The notes under the pieces: generated by a model | What the model was told of the DNA's origin: nothing | Seen by the model: only the letters and a program-made list of their open reading frames with translations | Database searches by the model: none | In this document: positions 24,168 to 32,574 of the stretch, piece after piece | How the letters are laid out: every line of letters starts with the position of its first letter | Position numbering within the stretch: position 1 is the first letter of the stretch | Program-made: the position numbers and the translations under genes | Assembly (NCBI GenBank): GCA_035765775.1 | Contig: DASTWV010000043.1 | Span: 173,331 to 237,330, forward strand | Length of the DNA: 64,000 nt | DNA from: Actinomycetota bacterium | GTDB taxonomy: Bacteria > Actinomycetota > CADDZG01 > JAHWKV01 > JAOPZY01 | Direction of reading: 5' to 3'

Positions 24168-26252
24168 TCAGCCGACCGACGTCGCCCGGTGCTCCTCGGC
24201 CTCATAGATGACGGTGCGGTTCTTGCCCCGGGCCTTGGCCTCGTAGAGGGCCACGTCGGCGGCCCGCAGCAGGGCGGTCTGGTCGGTGCCGGCCTTCGGG
24301 AACGACGCCAGACCCACCGAGATCGTCACGGGCACCGCCGCTTCCCGGGCGAAGCGGGCCTGGGCCACCCGCTTGCGGATCTTCTCGGCCACCAGGAAGC
24401 CGCCGTCGGTGTCGGTCTCGGGGAGGATCAGCACGAACTCCTCACCGCCGTAGCGGGCCAGCACGTCGATGTCGCGGATCTCGGAGCGCACCCGGCGCGC
24501 CAGCTCCATGAGCACAGCGTCGCCCACCGGGTGGCCGAAGGTGTCGTTGATGGCCTTGAAGTCGTCGATGTCGCACAGCAGCAGGCAGAACGGCCGCCGG
24601 AAGCGGGCCGACCGGTCCATTTCCTGGTCGAAGCGGAGCTGGAAGTACCGGTGGTTCCAGATGCCGGTCATCGAGTCGGTGATCGCCAGGCGCTGGGCCT
24701 CCTCGTGCAGCACCACGTTGTCGATGGCCACCCCGGCCTGGTCGGCCAGCGACGACAGGGTGTCGAGGTCGCGTTCAGCGAACGCGACGCCGTCCTCCCG
24801 GTCGTAGAGCGCCAGCACGGCGAAGATCCGCCCCTGGGCGAACACCGGCACCCACACGGCGGATTCGAACGGCGGCTCGACCGCCGCCGCCGGGGGGAGC
24901 ACCGTCCGGCCCTCGTCTTCAAGTGACGCCCGCAGGGGCTCGCCGCTCAGCGCCACCGCCCCGGCGATGCCCTCGCCCGCTCCCAGGCGCAGGTTCTCGG
25001 TGGGCACGCCCCGCCCGGCAGCCACGGTCAGCTGGCCGTCGAAGGGCCCCTCGGGGTGGACCACGAACAGCACGCCGGCGCTCGCCCGCAGCGTGTCGAT
25101 GCTGGTGTCCAGCACCACCTGGAGGATCTTGTCGAGGTCGTGGGTGGAGCGCAGCGTGTCGCCGAAGCGGGTCAGGGAACGGCGCAGCTCCTCCCGGGAA
25201 TCCTGCAGCTGGGCGACGTGGGCGGCGAGGCGCTCGGTCATCTCGTTGAAGGCATGGGCCAGCTGGCCGACCTCATCGGCGGAGCGCACCTCGATGCGGG
25301 TCTCGTAGTTGCCCGCCGAGATGGCGTCGGCACCGGCGGCCAGCTGACGCAGGGGACCGGCTATGGCGTGCGCCACGGCGTAGCCGACCAGCCCGGCGGC
25401 CAGGGCGGCCAGAGCGAGCACGATGAGGATGGAGGCGACGTTTTCGCCCGTCTGCGTCGGCGGGGCGATCCCGCCGGTGACCACGACGGCGCCGGTCGAG
25501 ACCGGAACCCCGCCGGTCAACGGGGCCACCAGGGCGTCCACCGACTTGTGGAGCATCGTGGTCCGCAAGGGGGTGGAGCTGAACCCGGCGCCGCTCTGCA
25601 GGGTGACCGGCATCGGCCAGGCCGCAGTCTGCACCGGGACCTGGACCGACGAGCCCACGGCCTGCCCGTTGACCACGAAAGTCACGCCCAGCTTCTGGCC
25701 CACGGTGAAGGAGTCGGCGAAGGCGTTGTCGAGATACAGCCCGCCGATCAGCGTGGCGACCACGGTCTGCGACCCCGCCGTGGTGATGGGCACGATGGAC
25801 TTGGCCACCAGGAGCTGCGTGGGGGTCGGGATGGTGGTGGTGGCCGGGGTCACGAGGTCCGTGACCGTGGGCGCATTGATCCCGGGGAGGTACAGGGGCT
25901 GCCCCAGGACGCTCACCGGCGGCTGGTCGGGCCAGGCGAGGATGAGGAAGTTGAGCAGCCCGGTGGCCGGGGAGGTGGCCAGGCGCAGGTCGGCCTGGAG
26001 CGCCCCCCGGTCGCCCGCCGCGAGGTCCGCCTGAAACTTGGGATCGGCCCCCACCTGGGTGATGGCCGCGCGGATGGTGGACACCCGCTGGGTATACAGC
26101 TGCATCACGGTCGGTTGGGCGGCCGCGACCTGGTTGCGGTTGGCGGCGTTGATGACGTCGATCCCGGTGCGGTACGCGAGGACCCCGACCACAGCCAGCG
26201 GCACAACCACAGCTATCGCGATGAAGCTCAAGAGCCTCGACTGAAGCGACAA
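24168..26252 (-). CDS. membrane-bound diguanylate cyclase (sensor-HAMP-GAF-GGDEF)
   Basis: The 694-aa protein should make c-di-GMP. A hydrophobic span at residues 8-28 and another near 277-300 enclose an extracytoplasmic sensor of about 245 residues. A HAMP linker follows (AGPLRQLAAGADAISAG, VGQLAHAFNEMTERLA), then a GAF domain (about 370-520) and a GGDEF domain (about 530-690). The active motif is GGEEF in LARYGGEEFVLILPE. The product-inhibition site RxxD is present as RDID five residues before it. The start is a TTG after a GGGGA; no better start is seen. It is divergent from the FmdB-type gene. Confidence 0.92.
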   Translation of the reverse strand: MSLQSRLLSFIAIAVVVPLAVVGVLAYRTGIDVINAANRNQVAAAQPTVMQLYTQRVSTIRAAITQVGADPKFQADLAAGDRGALQADLRLATSPATGLLNFLILAWPDQPPVSVLGQPLYLPGINAPTVTDLVTPATTTIPTPTQLLVAKSIVPITTAGSQTVVATLIGGLYLDNAFADSFTVGQKLGVTFVVNGQAVGSSVQVPVQTAAWPMPVTLQSGAGFSSTPLRTTMLHKSVDALVAPLTGGVPVSTGAVVVTGGIAPPTQTGENVASILIVLALAALAAGLVGYAVAHAIAGPLRQLAAGADAISAGNYETRIEVRSADEVGQLAHAFNEMTERLAAHVAQLQDSREELRRSLTRFGDTLRSTHDLDKILQVVLDTSIDTLRASAGVLFVVHPEGPFDGQLTVAAGRGVPTENLRLGAGEGIAGAVALSGEPLRASLEDEGRTVLPPAAAVEPPFESAVWVPVFAQGRIFAVLALYDREDGVAFAERDLDTLSSLADQAGVAIDNVVLHEEAQRLAITDSMTGIWNHRYFQLRFDQEMDRSARFRRPFCLLLCDIDDFKAINDTFGHPVGDAVLMELARRVRSEIRDIDVLARYGGEEFVLILPETDTDGGFLVAEKIRKRVAQARFAREAAVPVTISVGLASFPKAGTDQTALLRAADVALYEAKARGKNRTVIYEAEEHRATSVG

Positions 26253-26443
26253 ACCGGTCCCCTTACCCGTCGTCGGCTACCGGCAAGAACGTTGCCCCTT
26301 TGGATTCCTCGGAGGTTTGGGCCGCGAACTTTACCGATCGACGCTAATTGGTCCACGCATCGCTGGCCGTGTGGGCCGCTGTCATACTGGTACCGGCCCA
26401 TCCGGCCAATGCTGTCCACGTCTGGCTGCAGGAGAACCTGGCA

Positions 26444-26803
26444 GTGCCCACCTACGTATATGAGTGCACCTCGTGCAAGAACCGATCCGAGGCTGTGCAG
26501 AAGTTCTCGGACCCCCCGCTGGAGACCTGCGAGCAGTGTGGCGGCGAGCTCCGGCGGGTGATCTTTCCGGCGAGCATCCAGTTCAAAGGCTCCGGCTTCT
26601 ATTCCACCGACAATCGCCGGCCGGCGGGTGCTGCGAAGGCGAAACCCGGCGACAAAGAAAAGGGCGGCTCGGGGTCGGGCGACGGGGCGAAGGGCGAGTC
26701 CTCCTCCGGGAAGTCGGGGAACTCCTCGGGCGGCTCTTCGGGCGGCTCGGGCGGCAAGTCGGGCGGCTCGTCGGCCACCAGGACCGCCGAGAAGTCGGCC
26801 TAG
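26444..26803 (+). CDS. FmdB-type zinc ribbon regulatory protein
   Basis: The 119-aa product has an N-terminal CxxC...CxxC zinc ribbon: PTYVYECTSCKNRSEAVQKF and LETCEQCGGELRRVI, with the family tail IQFKGSGFYSTD. The last 50 residues are a low-complexity Gly/Ser/Lys stretch. The GTG start after GGAG is chosen; an upstream in-frame start would add an unrelated hydrophobic stretch. Such proteins are annotated as putative regulators, but their role is poorly defined. The MTA phosphorylase gene follows after 16 bp. Confidence 0.85.
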   Translation: MPTYVYECTSCKNRSEAVQKFSDPPLETCEQCGGELRRVIFPASIQFKGSGFYSTDNRRPAGAAKAKPGDKEKGGSGSGDGAKGESSSGKSGNSSGGSSGGSGGKSGGSSATRTAEKSA

Positions 26804-26819
26804 CCGGCCTTTCTGTTCC

Positions 26820-27611
26820 ATGGCGGCCACAGCCGAGATCGGGCTGATCGGCGGGTCGGGCTTCTACCGCTTCCTCGACGCCACCCGCGAGGTCACCATC
26901 GACACGCCGTACGGACCGCCCTCCGATGCCCTTTCCGTGGGCGAGGTGGCCGGGCGCCCGGTGGCCTTCCTCCCCCGCCACGGGCGCGGCCACACCATCC
27001 CCCCGCACCGAATCAACTACCGGGCGAACCTGTGGGCGTTCGCATCGCTGGGGGTGAGCCGGGTGCTGGCCCCGTGCGCGGTGGGCTCCCTGCGGCCCGA
27101 CCTGGCCCCGGGCACCTTCGTGGTCTGCGACCAGCTGGTGGACCGAACGTGGGGGCGGGCGGACACCTACTTCGACGGCCCCGAGGTCACCCACGTCTCG
27201 CTGGCCGACCCGTACTGCCCCGAGTTGCGGGCGCTGGCGGCCTCGTGCCTGGAGCGGCTGGGCCTCCCCCTGGTGGCATCGGGGACCGGGGTGGCGATCC
27301 AGGGACCCCGGTTCTCGACCCGGGCGGAGAGCGCCTTCTACACCGCCCAGGGCTGGGACGTCATCGGGATGACCCAGTACCCGGAGGCCGCCCTGGCCCG
27401 GGAACAGGAGCTGTGCCTGCTCAACCTCTCCCTGGTGACCGACTACGACGTCGGCCTGGAGGGCATGGCCCCGGTTACCACGGCGGAGGTGGTGGCCATC
27501 CTGCGCCAGAACAACGACCGCCTGCGGGGGCTGCTGGCGGAGCTGATCCCCCGCATCCCGGCCACCCGGGGGTGCGCCTGCGGGTCGGCCCTGGCCGATG
27601 CCCAGCTCTGA
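26820..27611 (+). CDS. mtnP: S-methyl-5'-thioadenosine phosphorylase
   Basis: The enzyme splits methylthioadenosine with phosphate into adenine and methylthioribose-1-phosphate in methionine salvage. Visible motifs are IGLIGGSGFYRF, phosphate-binding RHGRGHTIPPHRINYRAN, GPRFSTRAES, the substrate Met/Glu region GMTQYPEAALARE, and LVTDYDVGLEG, where Asp in TDYD fits adenine rather than 6-oxopurine specificity. It is 263 aa, close to the family norm. The 3' end overlaps the next gene by 14 nt. Confidence 0.92.
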   Translation: MAATAEIGLIGGSGFYRFLDATREVTIDTPYGPPSDALSVGEVAGRPVAFLPRHGRGHTIPPHRINYRANLWAFASLGVSRVLAPCAVGSLRPDLAPGTFVVCDQLVDRTWGRADTYFDGPEVTHVSLADPYCPELRALAASCLERLGLPLVASGTGVAIQGPRFSTRAESAFYTAQGWDVIGMTQYPEAALAREQELCLLNLSLVTDYDVGLEGMAPVTTAEVVAILRQNNDRLRGLLAELIPRIPATRGCACGSALADAQL

Positions 27612-28512
27612 GCCGGGGGCCGATCCGGCGGCCGACTCGGGGCCCAGGCAGGAGGTAGCCGGTCAGGTGGATCGGCTGGGCGAACTGGCCCTGCTCATCG
27701 CCGGGCACCTGGCCGACGACGCCGGCTTCGGCGCCACCCGCCTGAACAAGGCCCTGTTCCTCACCGACTTCCTGCACTACAAGCGCTACGGCTCGTCCGT
27801 GAGCGGGGCGGTGTACGAGCGCCTGCCCCGGGCCCCGGCGCCCCGGGGCATCGTGGAGGTGCGAGAGCGGCTGGTCACACAGGGCGATGCCCGGCTGCAG
27901 GTCGCCGGGTACCTCGGCTACCTGCAGCACCGCTTGGTGGCGGTGCGCCCCCCGGGCGGCGGCACCTTCGGCCGGACCGAACTCGAGGTGGCCGCCCAGG
28001 TCTGCGGGGTGCTGCAGGGACACTCCCACCTCAACCCGCTCGGCTGGCAGTTGGCCGCCGAGCGGGAGGAGATCCCCTACCCCTCCGCCTTCCTGGCCTC
28101 GGTGGCCCCGGTGCGGGACGACCTGGTGCGCGGGGCGGCGCTGGCTGCTGCCCTCGGGCTGGCCGGGCCGGGCGCCGGTGGCGGGCCGGGCGCCGCGGGC
28201 GCTGGTGGCGGGGCTGGCCGGCGGCGGGCGATGGACCCGCTGCACCGGGTACTGCGCGCGGTGCACTACGAGTGCCCGCGGCCGGCGGCCGCGGTGCGGG
28301 GCGAGGAGGTGCGGGCCGGAGTGGAGTGGGCACTCGCCCGCTGGCCTGAGGGCGTCCACCGCATCCCCGGCACCCGGCTGCACGAGGTGCGGACCGAGTG
28401 GCCCGTCCCCGCCCTGCGGGTGTGGTTCACGCTCGGGGACGAGCCCCGGGCGACGGTGTGGGCCGTGGACGAGGTGGCACCCTACGCCGACGAAGAGGAC
28501 GGTTCCGACTGA
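27598..28512 (+). CDS. Panacea (SocA-like, DUF4065) domain protein with fused C-terminal domain
   Basis: Residues about 25-150 match the Panacea antitoxin fold: LALLIAGHLADDAGFGATRL, NKALFLTDFLHYKRYGSSVS, GAVYERLPRAPAPRG and YLQHRLVAVRPPGGGTFG. Then comes a Gly/Ala-rich linker (about 180-210) and a separate C-terminal domain of about 95 residues (DPLHRVLRAVHYECPRP, GTRLHEVRTEWPVPALRVWF). Panacea domains neutralise many unrelated toxins encoded next to them; here no separate toxin gene is adjacent, so the fused domain could be the partner or a target-binding part. That is inference. It is co-transcribed with mtnP. Confidence 0.7.
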   Translation: MPSSEPGADPAADSGPRQEVAGQVDRLGELALLIAGHLADDAGFGATRLNKALFLTDFLHYKRYGSSVSGAVYERLPRAPAPRGIVEVRERLVTQGDARLQVAGYLGYLQHRLVAVRPPGGGTFGRTELEVAAQVCGVLQGHSHLNPLGWQLAAEREEIPYPSAFLASVAPVRDDLVRGAALAAALGLAGPGAGGGPGAAGAGGGAGRRRAMDPLHRVLRAVHYECPRPAAAVRGEEVRAGVEWALARWPEGVHRIPGTRLHEVRTEWPVPALRVWFTLGDEPRATVWAVDEVAPYADEEDGSD

Positions 28513-28535
28513 CGGCCCTCCTGTGCATGTCAACG

Positions 28536-28588
28536 GGATTCTGTGTACATCGGAGGCCACATAGGACCCCTGGATGTACACAGAATCC
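28536..28588. promoter_or_regulatory. 16-bp perfect inverted repeat before the quinone oxidoreductase gene
   Basis: Arms GGATTCTGTGTACATC and its exact complement are 21 bases apart, ending 32 bp before the next start codon. Each arm contains the small palindrome TGTACA. It could be an operator with paired half-sites or a terminator of the preceding transcript. There is no T-run. Confidence 0.5.
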
Positions 28589-28620
28589 AAAACCCCCCGA
28601 GCGCGTCTAGGCTGCACAGC

Positions 28621-29592
28621 ATGCGTGCCGCCTGGTATGAGCGCACCGGACCCGCCGCCCAGGTGCTGGCCGTCGGCGAGATGCCCACACCCGAGCCCGG
28701 GCCGGGCGAGGTGCGCATCCGGCTCGCCACCTCGGGCATCAACCCGGGCGACGTCAAGAAGCGCCGGGGCTGGATGGGGGCCACGATGCCCTACCCGCGG
28801 GTGATCCCGCACAGCGACGGGGCGGGAGTCATCGAGGCCGCCGGCCCCCACGCCAGCGACGACCGCGTCGGGCAGCGGGTGTGGTGCTACGGCGCCCAGT
28901 CCGACCGCCCCTTCGGCACCGCGGCTGAGTACGTCTGCCTCCCTGAGTCCCAGGCCGTCCCCCTGCCGCCCGTCGTGGACGACGCCCAGGGCGCCTGCCT
29001 GGGCATCCCGGGCATCACCGCGCATTGGGCGGTGCACGCCGACGGGCCCGTCGCGGGCCAGACGATCGTCGTCGCCGGGGCCGCCGGCTCGGTGGGCCGG
29101 GCCGCCGTGGCGTTTGCCCGGCGGGGCGGGGCCACAGTCATCGCCACCGTCACGCACGACCCCGGCGGGGGCGCCCCCCGGGCCCACCACGTCGTCGACC
29201 TGGCGAATGAACCCCTGGAGGACGCCGTCCGCAGGATCCTGGGCAGGGCGTCCGTGGACCGGGTGATCGAGGTCGCCTTCGGCGCCAACGCCGCCGCCGA
29301 CGGGGCGATCCTGCGCCCAGGGGGCATCATCGCCGCCTACGCCACCGACGACCCGGGGGCGCCGTTCCCGTTCTGGCCGCTGTTGTTCAACAACGTCGTC
29401 GTGCGCCTGCTGGGCAGCGACGGCTTCCCGCCCGAGGTGAAGGCGGCCGGCGCCCACGAGTGCAGCCGGGCGGCGGCGGACCGCGACCTCGTCTACCCGA
29501 TCGCCGCCCGGTTCCCGCTGGAGCAGATCGCCCGGGCGCACGAGGCGGTGGAGCATCCCGCTGCCCCGGGCAGGGTCATCATCGACCTGTAA
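28621..29592 (+). CDS. NAD(P)H:quinone oxidoreductase-like MDR protein
   Basis: The 323-aa protein belongs to the zinc-independent medium-chain reductases. The GroES-like N-terminus shows VRIRLATSGINPGDVKKR and VIPHSDGAGVIEAAG, and the nucleotide site is VVAGAAGSVGRAAVAFARR. The C-terminus ends IARAHEAVEHPAAPGRVIIDL. Structural zinc Cys residues are absent, as expected for quinone oxidoreductases. The ATG has no strong ribosome binding site. It is preceded by the inverted repeat described above, and the gene after it begins 118 bp later. Confidence 0.88.
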   Translation: MRAAWYERTGPAAQVLAVGEMPTPEPGPGEVRIRLATSGINPGDVKKRRGWMGATMPYPRVIPHSDGAGVIEAAGPHASDDRVGQRVWCYGAQSDRPFGTAAEYVCLPESQAVPLPPVVDDAQGACLGIPGITAHWAVHADGPVAGQTIVVAGAAGSVGRAAVAFARRGGATVIATVTHDPGGGAPRAHHVVDLANEPLEDAVRRILGRASVDRVIEVAFGANAAADGAILRPGGIIAAYATDDPGAPFPFWPLLFNNVVVRLLGSDGFPPEVKAAGAHECSRAAADRDLVYPIAARFPLEQIARAHEAVEHPAAPGRVIIDL

Positions 29593-29710
29593 GAACGTCA
29601 GAAGCGTAGGATCACGCCGAATCGACAAACCGAGAAACCCATGGTAGACAGAGGGCACCTGGGCCGGTGGGCGGCCCGCAGGGCTCGACTCCGCGGCCAA
29701 GGAGAGATGG

Positions 29711-30769
29711 GTGCAAGTCGTCGATCTTGGTGACCTCTACGTCCTGAACAACGCCTCCAAGTACCTGGCCCGCGCCTTCCTGGACGCCCGGCACAACTAC
29801 GGGCAGTTCCCGGCCGGGGACCCGCGGGCCTACATCGCCGAGAGTTGGCGCTTCCCGATCGTCGATGCCTGGGCGGACGGGACCAACTTCGTGCCCGACT
29901 ACGCCTTGAACTCGGTCACCTTCGTCTACCCCGTCTTCCCGAACACCGCCACGCCGAAGGCGGTGTCCGTGATCGGCACCTTCGGCACCCTCTTCGAGCC
30001 CATCGACCTCAAGCCGGTGGCGGGCGAGCCCCTCTGGGCGGTGACCATCATCCTGCCCAAGGGCCGGGCCTACACCTACCAGTACCTGGTGGACGGCGTT
30101 CCCACGCTGGACCCGGTCAACCCGCAGCGAGTGGAGCTGGACAACGGCAGGATCTGGTCGCGGCTGTTCACCGACCTGTGCAGCATCCCGATCACCTTCG
30201 AGGACTGGGAGCTGACCCTGCTGGACCGCCTCACCCAGCGCATCCTGCCGTTCCACACCGACGCCGGCCAGAACTTCCTGCGCCGCTTCGTCGATTCGCT
30301 GGCCGGCGCCGACAAGGAAACGCAGTACGCCAAGGCCTTCCGCCTGGACGAGCCGGTCGGGGTCGTGAACTTCCTCGACAAGTTGCTGGCCAAGCAGGAG
30401 AACCACCGCCTGGAGGACTACCGGCTCTGCCTGGTGCAGATTGACCGGGTGGTGCGGGCCAACTACCCCTACGCCGAGCCGCAGGACATGCCCGACCAGG
30501 TCTTCGACGACCTCTACGGCCAGATGGCCAGCGGCAACGTGGCGGGCTGGGACACCGGCGCCTACGGCAACCCGGCGTTCTTCCTCAAGCTGCTGCGCCG
30601 CCACGCCTACGAAGGGGCCTTCACCCACCCCAAGTACGGCGGCAACGCCGGGGCGGCGGGCTGGGAGTACCTGGAGGGGCGCTTCACCGATGCCTCCGGC
30701 AACACCCTCTTCAACTGGGAACGGATCATGGAGCCGCCCCTCGGCGCCAGCACGGACTACCGCGGATGA
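29711..30769 (+). CDS. CBM48-like E-set domain fused to gluconate 2-dehydrogenase subunit 3 domain
   Basis: The 352-aa protein begins at a GTG after AAGGAG. Residues about 67-155 look like a glycogen-binding-type E-set domain (SVTFVYPVFPNTATPKAVSV, PLWAVTIILPKGRAYTYQYL). Residues about 165-345 match the gluconate 2-dehydrogenase subunit 3 pattern: LTLLDRLTQRILPF, YAEPQDMPDQVFDDLYGQ, and NPAFFLKLLRRHAYEGAFTH with HPKYGGN. Such subunits normally partner GMC flavoproteins and carry a Tat signal. None is present here, so the complex should be cytosolic. Its stop overlaps the GMC gene start as ATGA. Confidence 0.75.
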   Translation: MQVVDLGDLYVLNNASKYLARAFLDARHNYGQFPAGDPRAYIAESWRFPIVDAWADGTNFVPDYALNSVTFVYPVFPNTATPKAVSVIGTFGTLFEPIDLKPVAGEPLWAVTIILPKGRAYTYQYLVDGVPTLDPVNPQRVELDNGRIWSRLFTDLCSIPITFEDWELTLLDRLTQRILPFHTDAGQNFLRRFVDSLAGADKETQYAKAFRLDEPVGVVNFLDKLLAKQENHRLEDYRLCLVQIDRVVRANYPYAEPQDMPDQVFDDLYGQMASGNVAGWDTGAYGNPAFFLKLLRRHAYEGAFTHPKYGGNAGAAGWEYLEGRFTDASGNTLFNWERIMEPPLGASTDYRG

Positions 30770-32565
30770 GCGACCAGACCAGCTTCGACGTCGTCATCAT
30801 CGGCAGCGGCGCCGGCGGCGCCCCCATCGCCAACATCCTGGCGAAGGCGGGCAAGAGCGTGCTGGTGCTGGACAAGGGGCCGCTGCTGCGCCCGCAGTAC
30901 CAGGACCCCACCGGCCTGTCCGGCTTCAAGCGGGACGAGATGTTCTCCACCGGCCCCGAGAAGATCATCCACGTACCGGGCGTGGTCAACGACGGCGACT
31001 CCTACTACGGCAGCCACGTCGAGCCCGATGTCAACGACGAGCCCCATGTCTACCGGGATGCAAATGGCCAGGACCGGGCGACGATCGAGGGCTACACCGC
31101 CCAGGTGGTGGGCGGGGGCACGCAGCTGTACGGCGGCGTCTCGCTGCGCTTCACCGCCACCGACATGGCACTCGCCAGTTTCAACGCCGGCCGCACCGAC
31201 CTGAAACAGGACCCTAACGGTGACGTTGAACGTGAGAGTCGGGACTGGCCGATCACCTACAACGACCTGGAGCCGTACTACTGCAAGGCGGAACAACTCG
31301 TGGGCATCAACGGGACCCGGGCCAACCAGCTGAAGCCCGCCAGCGTCGACTACTACCAGACCCCGCTCGACCCCAACCCGATCAGCCAGTTCGCCGCCGC
31401 CGGCATGGACGGCCTGGGCATGGCCCGCTACCGCACCCCGCTGGCGGTCATCACCCAGGACCACGCCCCCAGCGGGCGCAAGGCAGGCGACTCCCGCACC
31501 GCCTTCGTCAACAGGTACGGGGATCCCCTTGGCTACAAGTCGAACACCTGGGTGTCGCTGCTGACGCCGGTGTCCACCCTGCCGAACTTCGAGCTCCGGC
31601 CCAACTGCGTGGTCACCCTGCTGGAGAGCGACGGCGGCTCCAAGGTCACCAAGGTGCACTACCTCAGCCCGGGCGGTACCCCGACCACCGTGACCGGCAC
31701 CATCGTGGTGGTGGCGTGCTCGGCCATCGAGACCGTCCGCCTGCTCCTGCTGTCCGGCGAGTCGGACGCCAACTTCGGCGGGCGGGTCAACCAGAGCGGC
31801 CTGCTGGGCACCTACTTCCTCACCCACTGCTTCGGCGGGGGCCAGGCGGTGGTCCCGGGCCGCTTCGACAAGTCGGTGTCGCTGGACTCGGACTGGGCGA
31901 CCGACCACTGCGCCAGCGACGACTTCCTCAAGGCCAACGGCATGTGGGCGGGCGGGGCGATCTACAACAACACCTCGGACGAGGCCCTGCCCTTGGCGCT
32001 CGGCCGCACCCACGGCGCCCAGGACCTCGACACCATCTGGCAGGGCTTCATCAACGACACGTCGCTGATCGGCGAGAACATGATGGCGTTCCTGGACACC
32101 AACGTCGGCAGCCGCCTGTCGCTGGCGTTCATGGCCAACCAGGTGCCCCAGCGGACCAACCGCATCGAGCTGCACCCCACGGTCACCGACAAGTGGGGGC
32201 GCAAGGTGGCCCACATCATCAAGGACTGGCACAGCCACGACGTCTACGTGATGAACACCCTGGCGGACCAGTGCGACCAGATCCTGCACAAGGGCATCGG
32301 CCCGAGCGGCTCCGACTTCTCCCACGGCGCCATCTGGCAGGCCTCCAACGCCCCGGCCCGCATGGCCAACCACATCATGGGCGGCGCCCGCTTCGGCAAG
32401 GACCCCAAGGACTCGGTGCTGGATCCCAGCTGCAAGGCGTGGAACTTCGACAACCTCTACGTCACCGACGGCTCCTTCATGCCGACGTCGGGCGGGGGCA
32501 ACCCCACGCTCACCATCGAGGCCAACTCCTTCCGGGTGGCCGACATCCTCCTGAAGCAGCTGTAG
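30766..32565 (+). CDS. GMC family FAD-dependent sugar oxidoreductase
   Basis: The 599-aa flavoenzyme has the N-terminal FAD motif VVIIGSGAGGAPIANILA (GSGAGG at 13-18), and VVGGGTQLYGGVSLRF. The C-terminal GMC substrate region has MANHIMGGARFGKDP with the likely catalytic His, followed by NLYVTDGSFMPTSGGGNPTL and IEANSFRVADILL. It resembles the gluconate 2-dehydrogenase/glucoside 3-dehydrogenase group that works with a subunit-3 protein, which is the gene directly upstream. The substrate is probably a sugar or oligosaccharide; the position of oxidation is unknown. No export signal is seen. Confidence 0.9.
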   Translation: MSDQTSFDVVIIGSGAGGAPIANILAKAGKSVLVLDKGPLLRPQYQDPTGLSGFKRDEMFSTGPEKIIHVPGVVNDGDSYYGSHVEPDVNDEPHVYRDANGQDRATIEGYTAQVVGGGTQLYGGVSLRFTATDMALASFNAGRTDLKQDPNGDVERESRDWPITYNDLEPYYCKAEQLVGINGTRANQLKPASVDYYQTPLDPNPISQFAAAGMDGLGMARYRTPLAVITQDHAPSGRKAGDSRTAFVNRYGDPLGYKSNTWVSLLTPVSTLPNFELRPNCVVTLLESDGGSKVTKVHYLSPGGTPTTVTGTIVVVACSAIETVRLLLLSGESDANFGGRVNQSGLLGTYFLTHCFGGGQAVVPGRFDKSVSLDSDWATDHCASDDFLKANGMWAGGAIYNNTSDEALPLALGRTHGAQDLDTIWQGFINDTSLIGENMMAFLDTNVGSRLSLAFMANQVPQRTNRIELHPTVTDKWGRKVAHIIKDWHSHDVYVMNTLADQCDQILHKGIGPSGSDFSHGAIWQASNAPARMANHIMGGARFGKDPKDSVLDPSCKAWNFDNLYVTDGSFMPTSGGGNPTLTIEANSFRVADILLKQL

Positions 32566-32574
32566 GGGAGCCGC

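Noticed and set aside
27475..29700. 741-codon minus-strand frame
   Set aside because: Antisense to mtnP, the Panacea gene and the quinone oxidoreductase; no domain.
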